Below, piece by piece: positions 27,087 to 37,472 of a stretch of DNA of 64,000 bases. How positions within the stretch are numbered: position 1 is the first letter of the stretch; each line of letters begins with the position of its first letter. The position numbers were made by a program, and so were the translations under genes. Origin of the DNA: Pseudoalteromonas piscicida (GTDB lineage: Bacteria > Pseudomonadota > Gammaproteobacteria > Enterobacterales > Alteromonadaceae); the NCBI RefSeq assembly GCF_002744175.1, contig NZ_NKHF01000099.1:1-64000 (forward strand). Reading direction: 5' to 3'. Below the pieces are notes generated by a model. The model made no database searches, was not told the DNA's origin, and was given only the letters and a program-made list of their open reading frames with translations.

Positions 27087-30000
27087 ATGGAGTTAACCCA
27101 ATTAATACAACAACTTCACGCGCAGCATATGCGCGTGTGGGTGTCCGAGCAAAATACCCTGGCACTGGGATATGAGGATAACGTAGCACCAGAGTTACTC
27201 GCGACACTCAAAACCAATAAAGCAGCGCTATTAGCACTTCTTCAAGCGCATGATATCCGCTCAGAGACGGCATTTTTAAACTGGCCGTTGGTAACCCCTG
27301 TGCCGCTTTCAAATACTCAAGCTCGACTGCTGTTTGTCGACAGTCTTGAGCCAATGCGATGCGCCTACCACATCCCTTTGTTAGTCAAGCTTAATGCTGG
27401 AATCACCGCTGCCGAGTTAACAGAACAGATCCATCGTACCATTGCCAAACATCCGGTGCTCAATAGCCATATTGTTGAGCATCCAGCTGGATTGAGCTGT
27501 CAAACTCAAGCGAATCCAATCGACATAAAAATGCGTTCGGTAGCATCACTGGAAGCGCTTCACTCACAGGTTCATCAGGCAATTCATACGCCATTCGCCC
27601 TGTACCAAGAAGCACCATTTAAAGTAACCTTTTACCAATGCGGAGAAGCGCTTTATTGTCTCTTTTTGTGGCACCATATTGCTTTTGACGCTTGGTCTAT
27701 GCGCCTATTTTTTGAAACCCTTGCCGGACACTGCGCCTATCAAGAGGTCCATAAAAAGACCAACTACTTTGACTACGTTCGTTGGCAATCTAAGCAAAAC
27801 GACCAAGACGCCCACGCTTATTGGCAGCAGCAACTACAGGGCGCTGCCGCCACTCAAATTCAGCCAACTCAATACCATACGCTCAGCAATGGCCAAGCAC
27901 AGAATCACTACTTTTCTTTATCTGAAGCACACAGCCATCGCATCAAAGAGATAGCTAAACTACATAACACCACTCCTTATGTGGTGTTATTAAGCCTATA
28001 TATTTGGCAGGTTTCGCAATATAGTGGTGAGCCTGATGTGGTGGTAGGTGTACCGACAGATAACCGCGATCACCCTCAAACTCAAGAGATCATTGGCTGT
28101 TTGATCAATACCCTATTATTGCGAGTTAACACCGCAACACAACCTAGCTTCAATGCCCTTATCCAAAGTACAGCAAGTACCCTAAACGATGCTAAGCGCT
28201 ATCAACATTTACCTTATGACGAACAACTTCAATATTTAAGCGATTCGACTGATAGCGCCCTGCCTGGCTTAATGTTTAGTGTGCAGCGATTTGGCAGCGA
28301 TATTGTGGATGAATTTGATTTACCATTTCAACGGGCTAATGAGTTTGACAATGACACCTTATATAACCCTATTAAATGCGATCTCCGCCTAGCATTTGAT
28401 GATAGTAAGGCACAATTACAAGGTCAACTCAATTACGACCCAAGTAAATTTGATGATGCTTTTGTCGAGCAGTTTGGTAGCGCTTACATCACCAATATGA
28501 CCGCTGCACTTGAGGACCCAGATACGCCGCTGGTAAAGCTGTATCAACAAGCAGTGTCTACCACAGAGGGTGACTCCCCGGACTTTGACGGCAATCGCGA
28601 CTTATATCGCTGCTTCACACATGCTGTGCAACAGCACCGAGCGCAAATTGCGCTGCGATATGCAGACCAGACGCTGAGCTATGGTGATTTGGCTAAACAA
28701 GTAGAGCATATAGCCATGCATATTCAGCCTTTGCTCGCACAACAACAGTCTCGAAAAGTGGCACTGATGTTTCATCGCAGTCCAGATATGGTAATTGCAA
28801 TATTGGCCGTACTCGCTGCGGGTGGTTGCTATGTACCGCTCAACCCGGAACAGGGCAGTAATCGCACCGAGTTTATGCTGAAAGATAGCCAAGCGGCTTT
28901 ACTACTGCATAGTACAGACTGCAATACACAGATCAATGAATTAGATGTAGTGCTCCCATCACTTTGTATTGACGCACTCAAACAAACGACGCCTCAGTCG
29001 CTGAGCACAGCGACACGTTCGAATGACTCACTCGCGTATATTATTTATACCTCGGGTAGTACAGGCACACCAAAAGGTGTTTTAGTTGAAGACCGACAAG
29101 TACTGGCGCTCATTGATAGCACCACGGCTTACTACCAGTTCACGCAAGATGAGCAAGTGTGTGCTTTGCCTCCCTATTACTTTGATGCCTTTGTCGAGCC
29201 TCTGTTTATGACCCTGCTCAACGGCGCAACACTGGTGCTCCCCTCTGAACAAACAGCCAGATCACCACAACAGATTAATACATTGATCAGTCGAGATATT
29301 ACTCACTTGGTCATTTCACCTGCATTATTAAACGCACTTACCCGCCCAGAAGAGGCACAGCTAAGACGAGTAGTGACAGGGGGAGAAGCGTGTCACCGAG
29401 ACCTCATTGAGACATGGACGCCACTTCTGTTCATTGAGTATGGTCCAACAGAAGCTACCGTTACCGCCTCGGTGTATGCCACTTCAGCACAACACTCCGT
29501 CCCTGCTAATATCGGCTCGACACTAGATCACGCCGAGTTTCTGATTATCGATGAGGCACTCAACCCTTTACCGCAATGCTGTCCTGGCGAAGTGTTAATT
29601 GGCGGGCTAGGGGTTGCAAGAGGCTATGCAAACTTAGCACAACACACTCAATCTCGCTTTATCACCCATCAAGGGAAACGCTTTTATCGAACCGGTGATC
29701 TCGCCCGCCAGTTAGCCAACGGCCACTATCAGTATTTAGGGCGTAATGATAGGCAGATAAAATTGCGTGGCTATCGCATTGAGCTCACAGAAGTTGAAAA
29801 CGCACTCTTGCAACATTCAGGTATCAGCCAAGCCTGTGCCAAAGTACAAAGCTCGCCCCAAGGAGATGTATTGGTAGCCTACCTTTGTGGCACAACCTGC
29901 ACGCTTGAATCGATCCATTCAACCCTTGCCACACTCTTACCTGACTATATGCATCCGAGCGCTGTAAGTTGGCTAGATACATTGCCACTTACGGCAAATA

Positions 30001-33000
30001 ATAAAGTTGACTTAGCGGCACTAGAACCTGTCAGCATTAGTTCTGCACAGCCCTACCGAGCACCACGCAACCGTCAAGAGCAGCTCCTATGTGAGTTGTG
30101 GCAAGATGATTTATCAGTCGAGAGAGTGGGAATAGATGATGATTACTTTGCACTTGGAGGTAACTCACTCAGTGCCATGAATCTGGTTGCAAAAATGCAG
30201 AGTACCTTATCGTTTCCTATTGAGCTAAAACAATTTTTGATGACTCGCACCATCGCCAACCTTGGTAACCTACCAATGGCTATTGAGCAAATTCAACCCA
30301 GTAATCGACCGCTGCACCAACAACCGCTAACTGCCCAGCAAATCTCCTTGTTAGTTCACGAGCAGCTCAATGCCAATACAGGCGCCTACCATATACCTTT
30401 GATGCTAGAGTGTGATAATCCCGAACAGCAACAGGCATTGTGTAACGCTGCACTGCAGGTTATTGGTCAGTATGATATTTTGCGTACCACCTACGTCAAA
30501 ACGCAGCATGGGCAGTGGGGTTATGGTGAAACATTCACTGACGTTAGTGTCGAGACTATTGCACTATCACAGCTCCATGATTTTACCCAACGCAGCTTTG
30601 ATCTTGCTCAGCAAGCCCCTGTGCGCTTAGCTTTACTCGAACCTTCAGATACAGCAAGTTATGCTATTTGCTTGGTGTTCCACCACATTGCTTTTGACGG
30701 CTGGTCTACTCAGGTCTTTTTAGATGCACTTAACACCCAGTTAAGTGGACAGACTCATCACCCAGATACCTTACAGTTTAAGGACTATGCCGCATGGCAA
30801 GCTGATAACATAGCCGATGATCTGACATTTTGGCAGCCACGATTTGACAACCTAACACTGACGCCATGGGAAACCGACCTTCCACGCAAGCCTGTAAATG
30901 ATCATATCGGCCAATCGATTACCTTTTCTGTGCCTGAGACACTAACGCAAAAGCTAAAAGATCTCGCCAGCGCACAGCATGTTTCACTATACACAGTGCT
31001 GCTTACCGCGTACCAATTAGCACTTTGTACTTGGAGTCAAAAACAGCATATCGTAGTTGGCTCACCAAGTGATAACCGCCCAGCTGCCTTGAAGCAGGCC
31101 ATTGGTTATTTTGTTAACACCTTGCCGCACGTGCTGAATAAGCAAAACCAACAAAGCTTTGCTGATCATTTACGCGAAAACCAAGCCTACTTAGCTGCTG
31201 CAAAGTGCCATGAATCGGTGCCGCTCGAGGTCTTAAGTCGCGCTGTTGAGCCACAGCGCGAAGCTGGCGTTTCTCCTTTATTTCAAACGTTTTTCAGCCT
31301 TGATCAGTTTGATATTCATAATCACAGAGACCGCCACTTTAGCGTAGCGACAACGAACACCAAAGCCACAGACTATCACCCCGCTAAGTTTGATTGGAGT
31401 TTAATCTGCCAAGATGCAGGAAACACGATCCACGCTCAGTTTATTTATATGACTGCCTGCTATTTGCCTCAAAGGTGTCAGCAGTTTGTTGATTTTTTCA
31501 CTGTCTATCTCGCTAATTTATGCGATAACGCCCAGCAGCCTTTAGATACAGTGCCCACAATCGACAAGTCTACGTTGTTATCTTTAATGCCTAGACCTGT
31601 TAAACATACGCCTTCGTTTTTACAGCAATTTAAAGACACCGTGCGCCGCTATCCCTCTCGTACTGCACTGAGCTTTGAAGGTAAAGAGATCACTTATGCG
31701 CAATTAGACAAAAGCTCAGATAGCTTAGCCGCTCAACTGAGAAGCCATCGCCCAACGATCTTGGGAAATATAGGGCTGTATTTTGACAAGGGGCTTGAGG
31801 CTCCGTTAGTAATGTTAGCCGCCCTAAAAGCGGGACTCCCATTTATTAACCTATCGACCAACCAGCCTGCCGCACGTAACCAAGAAGTACTGCTCCAAGC
31901 AGAAGCTCAGTTGTTGTTATGCTCACAGTGTCCAGCCTGGTACTCAGGCAATGCGCTGGTGGTTGAACTGGATACTATACTCGCCCATTCTCAGCCTCAT
32001 GATTTTGCACCAGCGCCCTATTCAGAGGAAGCGCTTGCCTATCTGATTTTTACATCGGGTACTACAGGTAAGCCTAAAGGCGTGATGTTGCATCATGGTG
32101 GGCTTGCCAATCTGTGCATAGAAATGCGCCAAAGCCATCAGCTTGAAAATGCTCAGCAAGTAACCACAAGCCAGTTTGCAGAATATGTCTTTGACGCCTC
32201 CATCTGCGAGATTTTTCCGGCGCTAGCAGCAGGGGCAAAACTTGAGGTTATTCCTGAGCTGCTCAGAAAAGACCCCAAAGCCCTATGCCGCTATTTGACG
32301 CAGCAGCAAGTCGACGTGGCATTTTTGCCAACGGTGCTCATCAATCAATTTGCCAGCGACATCGCTGCGGTGGGACTAAAGCTGTTATTTACCGGAGGTT
32401 CTACACTTAATTCTCCCGAGCAGAAGCTTGCCGCGACAGTCTTAAATGAGTATGGGCTGAGTGAAACCAGTGTGTGTGTCACACAATCAAAAGTACAACA
32501 CACTAAACCTATCAACATCGGACATGCTATTCGCAATACTCATTTATTCGTACTTGATGAGCGGCAAAATATAGTGCCAAACGGTGCGATCGGTGAGCTC
32601 TATGTGGGCGGCAGCGCTATTGGTTTAGGGTATTGGAAAGACCCACAACTAACTGATAACCACTTTGCTCAACATACTTTTCGGGTTGCTAATGACAAGA
32701 TAGAAGCGCGATTATATCGCACCGGAGATCTGGTTAGAATAAACGAGAATAACGCGCTTGAGTTTATCGCCCGAGTTGACAGCCAGTGGGATATTGACGG
32801 TCACCGTGTCGAACCCAGTGAAATTGAACGCAGGTTGTTACAGCATAGCGATGTGCAACAAGCGGTAATGCACTTATTTAAAACACCTTCTGGCGGTAAC
32901 AAACTAGTCGCTTATATCGTAACCCCAAGCCAAAATACACAGCCCATACGCCACTGGCTCAACCAACAGCTGCCCCATTATATGCAGCTTAGCGCCGTAA

Positions 33001-33365
33001 TTGCGCTTGCAGCAATCCCGTTAACAGTTAATGGAAAGCTAGATGTCGCTCAGTTACCTCATGACTTTGATGCTTTCAACAGCCGCCCACAACCTCCAGA
33101 AACGGAAGTAGAAAAAGCATTGGCTCCGCTTTGGACAGCTCATTTAGAAGTAGAACAAGCGGACCTAAATCAACACTTTTTCACCCTAGGAGGTTCATCC
33201 ATTGTTGCCGCCAAATTGGTCGGCCAATGCTGCACTGAATTTGCACTGGATATACCGGTGTCTACGTTGCTTACCAACCCCGAGTTCAAAATGTTTGCCC
33301 AAGCAATAGAAGCGCAACTAGCACAGTGCCAAGCTACTCACGACGAATTTGAAATGGAGATTTAA
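27087..33365 (+). CDS. NRPS 2: docking-C-A-PCP-C-A-PCP
   Basis: Second synthetase, 2092 aa, two modules. Residues 1-55 (MELTQLIQQLHAQHMRVWVS) look like a TubC-type N-terminal docking domain that would receive NRPS 1. C1 has HHIAFDAWS near 196, with Ala in place of the usual Gly. A3 of the operon has YTSGSTGTPKG near 654 and code about DAEVVGEVTK (unassigned). PCP has GGNS near 1025. C2 has HHIAFDGWS near 1199. The fourth A domain has FTSGTTGKPKG near 1654 and code about DACFFGEVCK (unassigned); its A8 core is degenerate (ARVDSQWDIDGHRVEPSEIE). The last PCP has GGSS near 2035. It starts 2 bases after NRPS 1 and ends 3 bases before NRPS 3. Confidence 0.93.
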   Translation: MELTQLIQQLHAQHMRVWVSEQNTLALGYEDNVAPELLATLKTNKAALLALLQAHDIRSETAFLNWPLVTPVPLSNTQARLLFVDSLEPMRCAYHIPLLVKLNAGITAAELTEQIHRTIAKHPVLNSHIVEHPAGLSCQTQANPIDIKMRSVASLEALHSQVHQAIHTPFALYQEAPFKVTFYQCGEALYCLFLWHHIAFDAWSMRLFFETLAGHCAYQEVHKKTNYFDYVRWQSKQNDQDAHAYWQQQLQGAAATQIQPTQYHTLSNGQAQNHYFSLSEAHSHRIKEIAKLHNTTPYVVLLSLYIWQVSQYSGEPDVVVGVPTDNRDHPQTQEIIGCLINTLLLRVNTATQPSFNALIQSTASTLNDAKRYQHLPYDEQLQYLSDSTDSALPGLMFSVQRFGSDIVDEFDLPFQRANEFDNDTLYNPIKCDLRLAFDDSKAQLQGQLNYDPSKFDDAFVEQFGSAYITNMTAALEDPDTPLVKLYQQAVSTTEGDSPDFDGNRDLYRCFTHAVQQHRAQIALRYADQTLSYGDLAKQVEHIAMHIQPLLAQQQSRKVALMFHRSPDMVIAILAVLAAGGCYVPLNPEQGSNRTEFMLKDSQAALLLHSTDCNTQINELDVVLPSLCIDALKQTTPQSLSTATRSNDSLAYIIYTSGSTGTPKGVLVEDRQVLALIDSTTAYYQFTQDEQVCALPPYYFDAFVEPLFMTLLNGATLVLPSEQTARSPQQINTLISRDITHLVISPALLNALTRPEEAQLRRVVTGGEACHRDLIETWTPLLFIEYGPTEATVTASVYATSAQHSVPANIGSTLDHAEFLIIDEALNPLPQCCPGEVLIGGLGVARGYANLAQHTQSRFITHQGKRFYRTGDLARQLANGHYQYLGRNDRQIKLRGYRIELTEVENALLQHSGISQACAKVQSSPQGDVLVAYLCGTTCTLESIHSTLATLLPDYMHPSAVSWLDTLPLTANNKVDLAALEPVSISSAQPYRAPRNRQEQLLCELWQDDLSVERVGIDDDYFALGGNSLSAMNLVAKMQSTLSFPIELKQFLMTRTIANLGNLPMAIEQIQPSNRPLHQQPLTAQQISLLVHEQLNANTGAYHIPLMLECDNPEQQQALCNAALQVIGQYDILRTTYVKTQHGQWGYGETFTDVSVETIALSQLHDFTQRSFDLAQQAPVRLALLEPSDTASYAICLVFHHIAFDGWSTQVFLDALNTQLSGQTHHPDTLQFKDYAAWQADNIADDLTFWQPRFDNLTLTPWETDLPRKPVNDHIGQSITFSVPETLTQKLKDLASAQHVSLYTVLLTAYQLALCTWSQKQHIVVGSPSDNRPAALKQAIGYFVNTLPHVLNKQNQQSFADHLRENQAYLAAAKCHESVPLEVLSRAVEPQREAGVSPLFQTFFSLDQFDIHNHRDRHFSVATTNTKATDYHPAKFDWSLICQDAGNTIHAQFIYMTACYLPQRCQQFVDFFTVYLANLCDNAQQPLDTVPTIDKSTLLSLMPRPVKHTPSFLQQFKDTVRRYPSRTALSFEGKEITYAQLDKSSDSLAAQLRSHRPTILGNIGLYFDKGLEAPLVMLAALKAGLPFINLSTNQPAARNQEVLLQAEAQLLLCSQCPAWYSGNALVVELDTILAHSQPHDFAPAPYSEEALAYLIFTSGTTGKPKGVMLHHGGLANLCIEMRQSHQLENAQQVTTSQFAEYVFDASICEIFPALAAGAKLEVIPELLRKDPKALCRYLTQQQVDVAFLPTVLINQFASDIAAVGLKLLFTGGSTLNSPEQKLAATVLNEYGLSETSVCVTQSKVQHTKPINIGHAIRNTHLFVLDERQNIVPNGAIGELYVGGSAIGLGYWKDPQLTDNHFAQHTFRVANDKIEARLYRTGDLVRINENNALEFIARVDSQWDIDGHRVEPSEIERRLLQHSDVQQAVMHLFKTPSGGNKLVAYIVTPSQNTQPIRHWLNQQLPHYMQLSAVIALAAIPLTVNGKLDVAQLPHDFDAFNSRPQPPETEVEKALAPLWTAHLEVEQADLNQHFFTLGGSSIVAAKLVGQCCTEFALDIPVSTLLTNPEFKMFAQAIEAQLAQCQATHDEFEMEI

Positions 33366-33368
33366 ACC

Positions 33369-36300
33369 ATGATCACCGATATTATTTATGCTCTCAAGCA
33401 GCAAGGGATAAGTATTTGGCAAGACCAAGAAAAACTTAAAATTGCCAGCCAACATGACATATCAAAAAGCGATGCGGTCGCCACACTAAAAGCTCATAAA
33501 GCTGAGTTACTGAGCTACTTAACTGAGCTCAATATCATCAGTAAGCAACGATTTGATGCCTTAACTATTTTGCCTGCGCCCCACTCTCATGCGCCTTTAA
33601 CACTTGGTCAAAAGCAAATGTATTTTGCCCAAACCGCATCTGACTCCGCCAGCACGTATCATATTCCGTGTTTGCTCACGCTGGCAGATACTTGCAGCCA
33701 CTCACAGTTAGCTCAAGCGCTTAAAAGTATCATCACTCGACACAGCGCATTAAACAGTATGGTGTCATTTGATGAAACGGGTGATCCAATCCAAACACAG
33801 TGTCATCAACCGATAGCATTTGAACATGTCTCGATCGCAAACACTGCATTGGATACCTATTGTAAAGAAGCATTTGACACACCATTTAGTTTGAGTGAGC
33901 AACGCCCCTTTAAAGTAACTTTCATTGATACTGAGCATACTCATTACGTACTACTCATTTGGCATCATATCGCGTTCGACGGTTGGTCGTTAGGCGTGTT
34001 TTTGCAAGAGCTTGAACGACTGTATTTACAACAGCCATTGGCACGGGCGGTACAATTTAATGATTATGCTTATTTTCAGGCATCGCCAAAGCAACTAACA
34101 TCGAAGCAAGACGCTCAGCAATTTTGGTATACTCAACTGGACGACCTCTCACCGCTAACCCTTGCGCAATGCCAAACTAGGCCCGCAAAGTTTGCCCATC
34201 AAGGTGATACGGTTCAATTACCCTTAGACCCAAGATTAAATTGCAAGCTTGAAGCACTTGCTAAACATCATCAAGTTTCTCTCAATACCATAGGGTTAGC
34301 AGCTTGGTATCATACGCTTGCGTTACTTAGCGGCCAAGATAACTTTGCTCTGGGTATGCCCAGTGACAATAGAAACTCCATGGCAGAGCAAGGGATTATT
34401 GGCTACTTTGTGAATACCTTGCCGATAAAACCTGTGTTTAAGCACACGCAGTCGGTGTCAAGCTGGATAGCCGAGGTAAATGCCCAGATTAACCGCGCTA
34501 AACAACACCAAGCGCTTGCCTTTGAAGAGATAAAGTCGCTGCTGGATATCAAACTCGATACCAGCATGCATCCCGTATTTCAGAGTATCTTTACGCTCAG
34601 CCAGTTTACCCCTACTCAAACCAGCCAACACTGGTCTGTAGCTGAACTGCCAGCGGTTGACGACAATCAAGCAAAATTTGATTTGGCAGCCTATTTGCAC
34701 ATGGGCGACCAACCAAAGATCAGTTTAACTTATGCAACAACGCTTTATACTCGATGCTATATGAAGCAGGTTGCGGCATTATTTCAACGTATACTGTGTT
34801 GTTATGCTGACGAACCTGCTCACAGCCAATTATTCGAGCTTAATCTGCTTACCGATCATGATATCAACCACCAGCAACATCTGAGCGGTCTGCAAAGCAG
34901 TGACTTTAATACCCCTAGCATTGTTGAGCGCTTTCACCAAATCGTGGCTACGACCCCAGATAATATCGCAGTCAGTAATGCCACAACTCAGCTAAGTTAT
35001 CGGGCGTTAGATAGCAAAGCAAATCAACTCGCTCATTTGATGCGCAAACGAGTACCATCGGTTCGTGTCGTTGCTATTTGTATGCAAAGCGATATTGCCA
35101 TGGTAGTTGCTATGCTCGCCACACTCAAATTAGGCGCGGCATATACGCCATTGGCCTTAAAGGACCCTAATGATAGAAAGCGCTATCAACTGGACGACAG
35201 TAAAGCAGATCTACTGCTCTATCATGACAATTCGGCTCAATCAGTGGCGCCCTTACTTGATACGCACAGCGTCATCGGCTTTGAAGTCAACGAGGCCCTT
35301 TTCTTCGAGGATGGTGACACCTCTTGTCCATTTGATTTACCCAAGCGTACAGATGTTGCTAATATCATTTATACCTCTGGTACAACGGGTAAACCAAAAG
35401 GGGTGGCAGTTACACATGTAGGTTGTACTTCTTTGGTTCAAAGCAACGAACAGCTGCAGTTTTCAGCGCATGATAATTTTATTCAACTTGCTAACCCTGC
35501 ATTTGATGCTGCCACATTTGAGATCTGGGGTCCTTTATTGAATGGCGCTCAGCTGCACCTCGGATACCAACACATACTCCACTCTCCAAACGAGTTTAAA
35601 GACACCATTGTCCGGTTAAATATTTCGACACTGTGGCTCACCCGTACTTTATTCGACACCATGTTTAGCCAAGATAACGCGATTTTCCACTCTTTAACTT
35701 ATCTTCTGGTCGGGGGAGAAGCTCTGACGGAGCGCCTTGTTCATCAATTGGTGTCTTCTGAATGTGCACCACAACACTTTATCAATGGCTATGGCCCAAC
35801 TGAGTGTACAACCTTTACCACTTTACATACCGTTACTGCCCAAGATACGCCAATCCCCATAGGTAAACCGATCCCTGGGCGCGCTGTAGCAGTTGTAGGC
35901 CAGCATAACCAATTGTTACCGCTAGGTTGCCCCGGTGAATTACTGGTCAGCGGCAGTGGTGTTGCAGCAGGTTATATTGGGCAACCTGAGCTAAGCAATA
36001 GCAAATTCGTGTCCTGTTCGTTATGGGGTAATGCTAGTACTTACTATCGTACTGGAGATTTAGTTTATTGGAACCAAGAAAATCAGCTATGTTATGTTGG
36101 CCGTAATGATGAGCAGGTAAAAATACGCGGTTTCAGAGTTGAATTAGCTGGTATTGAACAGCAGCTCAATACCATTGACGGGGTTAAAAGTAGCGCGGTC
36201 ATCGCTCGTAACGTGCATGGTCAAACACAGCTACATGCCTACATCATTAGCGAACGACGTGATGAACAATGTCTTACAGCTGAAGCGGTTCTTCAAGCGC

Positions 36301-37472
36301 TACGTCCCAAGGTTGCCAGTTATATGCTGCCAAGCACAGTTATGTTTTTAGATACGCTGCCGTTAACCTTAAATGGTAAATTAGACAAACGAAAGCTTCC
36401 TGAGCCACAGCTTACCTGCAAGCCTATTGAGCTTCCAAGCACAACAACCGAGCACAACATCCTAGCACTGTGGCAGCAAATTTTACATTGCGATGAGATC
36501 TCAGTCTTAGAGCCCATTACCGACTATGGTGCCGACTCCATCAGTATGCTGAAGTTCTGTGGTCAAGCTCGCCAGCTTGGCTGGCAACTTACTCCACAAA
36601 TCTTGTTAGAGCATACTTCCATTCGTGAGTTGGCTATGGTGATACGTGACTTGGCAACCCAACAGTTTGCCCATCTAAATGATGAAGAAGCGCTTGCACA
36701 AGCTCTTGCTCATCCACACTTTACACCGAGCCTGACCTTTAATGATAGTGCACTCCCTATGATACATATGTTACCCGCGGCTGCAGGCGCCGATAGCTTT
36801 GCACAGCTTGGGGAGGAGTTAAGCCGGTCCTGCCAGCTTCACGCTGTTGAAAACGTAAAGTTGTTCACAGGAAAGCACATTAGCATGCAACCTTTGGTGA
36901 TTTACTATGCCGAACGCATACTGGCGCAACAGACTTCAGGGCCATTCTTTATCGGTGGGTTTTGTGAAGGCGCCATGATGTCTCTTGAGGTAGCGAACTA
37001 CCTCAGTGATTTAGGCTATCAAGTTGCACACTGCTTTTTAATCGATCCTGTATTACCATTGCTGTCGAGCTCTGAACGCCAACAAGCAGAACAGCTGGTT
37101 GCACAAAGTGATGATGTGAAGTCTGCAACCATCGCCGAGGCTTTTTTAACACTCACTCGACACTTTTCCACTACCGCCCCTTATCAACATGATGTGACTT
37201 TCTTTTCAGCGAACGATGTCAGTGATGCTGCCGTGCCGTTAAAGGTATTGAACATAATACATCAAGTAACTGATATACCATCACTTTATCATGATGCCTT
37301 TAAACCTCCTTGTAATGGTTTAGATCACATACTAACGTCGGTAGAGGTAGTACCGCTGCTGCGATTACATGATGAAATCATGACAGATCAAAGAGACTTA
37401 GAATGCATTGCAAGCACGATAAGCCATAAGCTTAGCCAAGCATTTTCAACTTTACAGGTATCTAACGCATGA
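33369..37472 (+). CDS. NRPS 3: docking-C-A(Val)-PCP-thioesterase with Cys nucleophile
   Basis: Terminal synthetase, 1367 aa. Residues 1-58 are another TubC-like docking segment (MITDIIYALKQQGISIWQDQ). C has HHIAFDGWS near 199. A has YTSGTTGKPKG near 668, and its hand-read code DAFWLGGTFK matches Val. PCP has DYGADSIS near 1052-1059. The C-terminal type I thioesterase (about 1130-1367) has GFCEG at 1197-1201: Cys1199 stands where most NRPS thioesterases have Ser. LIDPV supplies a likely Asp, and RLHDEIM a likely His. It releases the chain, by hydrolysis or cyclisation. It overlaps the exporter gene by 4 bases (ATGA). Confidence 0.93.
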   Translation: MITDIIYALKQQGISIWQDQEKLKIASQHDISKSDAVATLKAHKAELLSYLTELNIISKQRFDALTILPAPHSHAPLTLGQKQMYFAQTASDSASTYHIPCLLTLADTCSHSQLAQALKSIITRHSALNSMVSFDETGDPIQTQCHQPIAFEHVSIANTALDTYCKEAFDTPFSLSEQRPFKVTFIDTEHTHYVLLIWHHIAFDGWSLGVFLQELERLYLQQPLARAVQFNDYAYFQASPKQLTSKQDAQQFWYTQLDDLSPLTLAQCQTRPAKFAHQGDTVQLPLDPRLNCKLEALAKHHQVSLNTIGLAAWYHTLALLSGQDNFALGMPSDNRNSMAEQGIIGYFVNTLPIKPVFKHTQSVSSWIAEVNAQINRAKQHQALAFEEIKSLLDIKLDTSMHPVFQSIFTLSQFTPTQTSQHWSVAELPAVDDNQAKFDLAAYLHMGDQPKISLTYATTLYTRCYMKQVAALFQRILCCYADEPAHSQLFELNLLTDHDINHQQHLSGLQSSDFNTPSIVERFHQIVATTPDNIAVSNATTQLSYRALDSKANQLAHLMRKRVPSVRVVAICMQSDIAMVVAMLATLKLGAAYTPLALKDPNDRKRYQLDDSKADLLLYHDNSAQSVAPLLDTHSVIGFEVNEALFFEDGDTSCPFDLPKRTDVANIIYTSGTTGKPKGVAVTHVGCTSLVQSNEQLQFSAHDNFIQLANPAFDAATFEIWGPLLNGAQLHLGYQHILHSPNEFKDTIVRLNISTLWLTRTLFDTMFSQDNAIFHSLTYLLVGGEALTERLVHQLVSSECAPQHFINGYGPTECTTFTTLHTVTAQDTPIPIGKPIPGRAVAVVGQHNQLLPLGCPGELLVSGSGVAAGYIGQPELSNSKFVSCSLWGNASTYYRTGDLVYWNQENQLCYVGRNDEQVKIRGFRVELAGIEQQLNTIDGVKSSAVIARNVHGQTQLHAYIISERRDEQCLTAEAVLQALRPKVASYMLPSTVMFLDTLPLTLNGKLDKRKLPEPQLTCKPIELPSTTTEHNILALWQQILHCDEISVLEPITDYGADSISMLKFCGQARQLGWQLTPQILLEHTSIRELAMVIRDLATQQFAHLNDEEALAQALAHPHFTPSLTFNDSALPMIHMLPAAAGADSFAQLGEELSRSCQLHAVENVKLFTGKHISMQPLVIYYAERILAQQTSGPFFIGGFCEGAMMSLEVANYLSDLGYQVAHCFLIDPVLPLLSSSERQQAEQLVAQSDDVKSATIAEAFLTLTRHFSTTAPYQHDVTFFSANDVSDAAVPLKVLNIIHQVTDIPSLYHDAFKPPCNGLDHILTSVEVVPLLRLHDEIMTDQRDLECIASTISHKLSQAFSTLQVSNA

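Noticed and set aside
22102..37472. Siderophore synthetase
   Set aside because: No salicylate or DHB loading domain, hydroxamate enzyme, TonB receptor or Fur site accompanies the operon.
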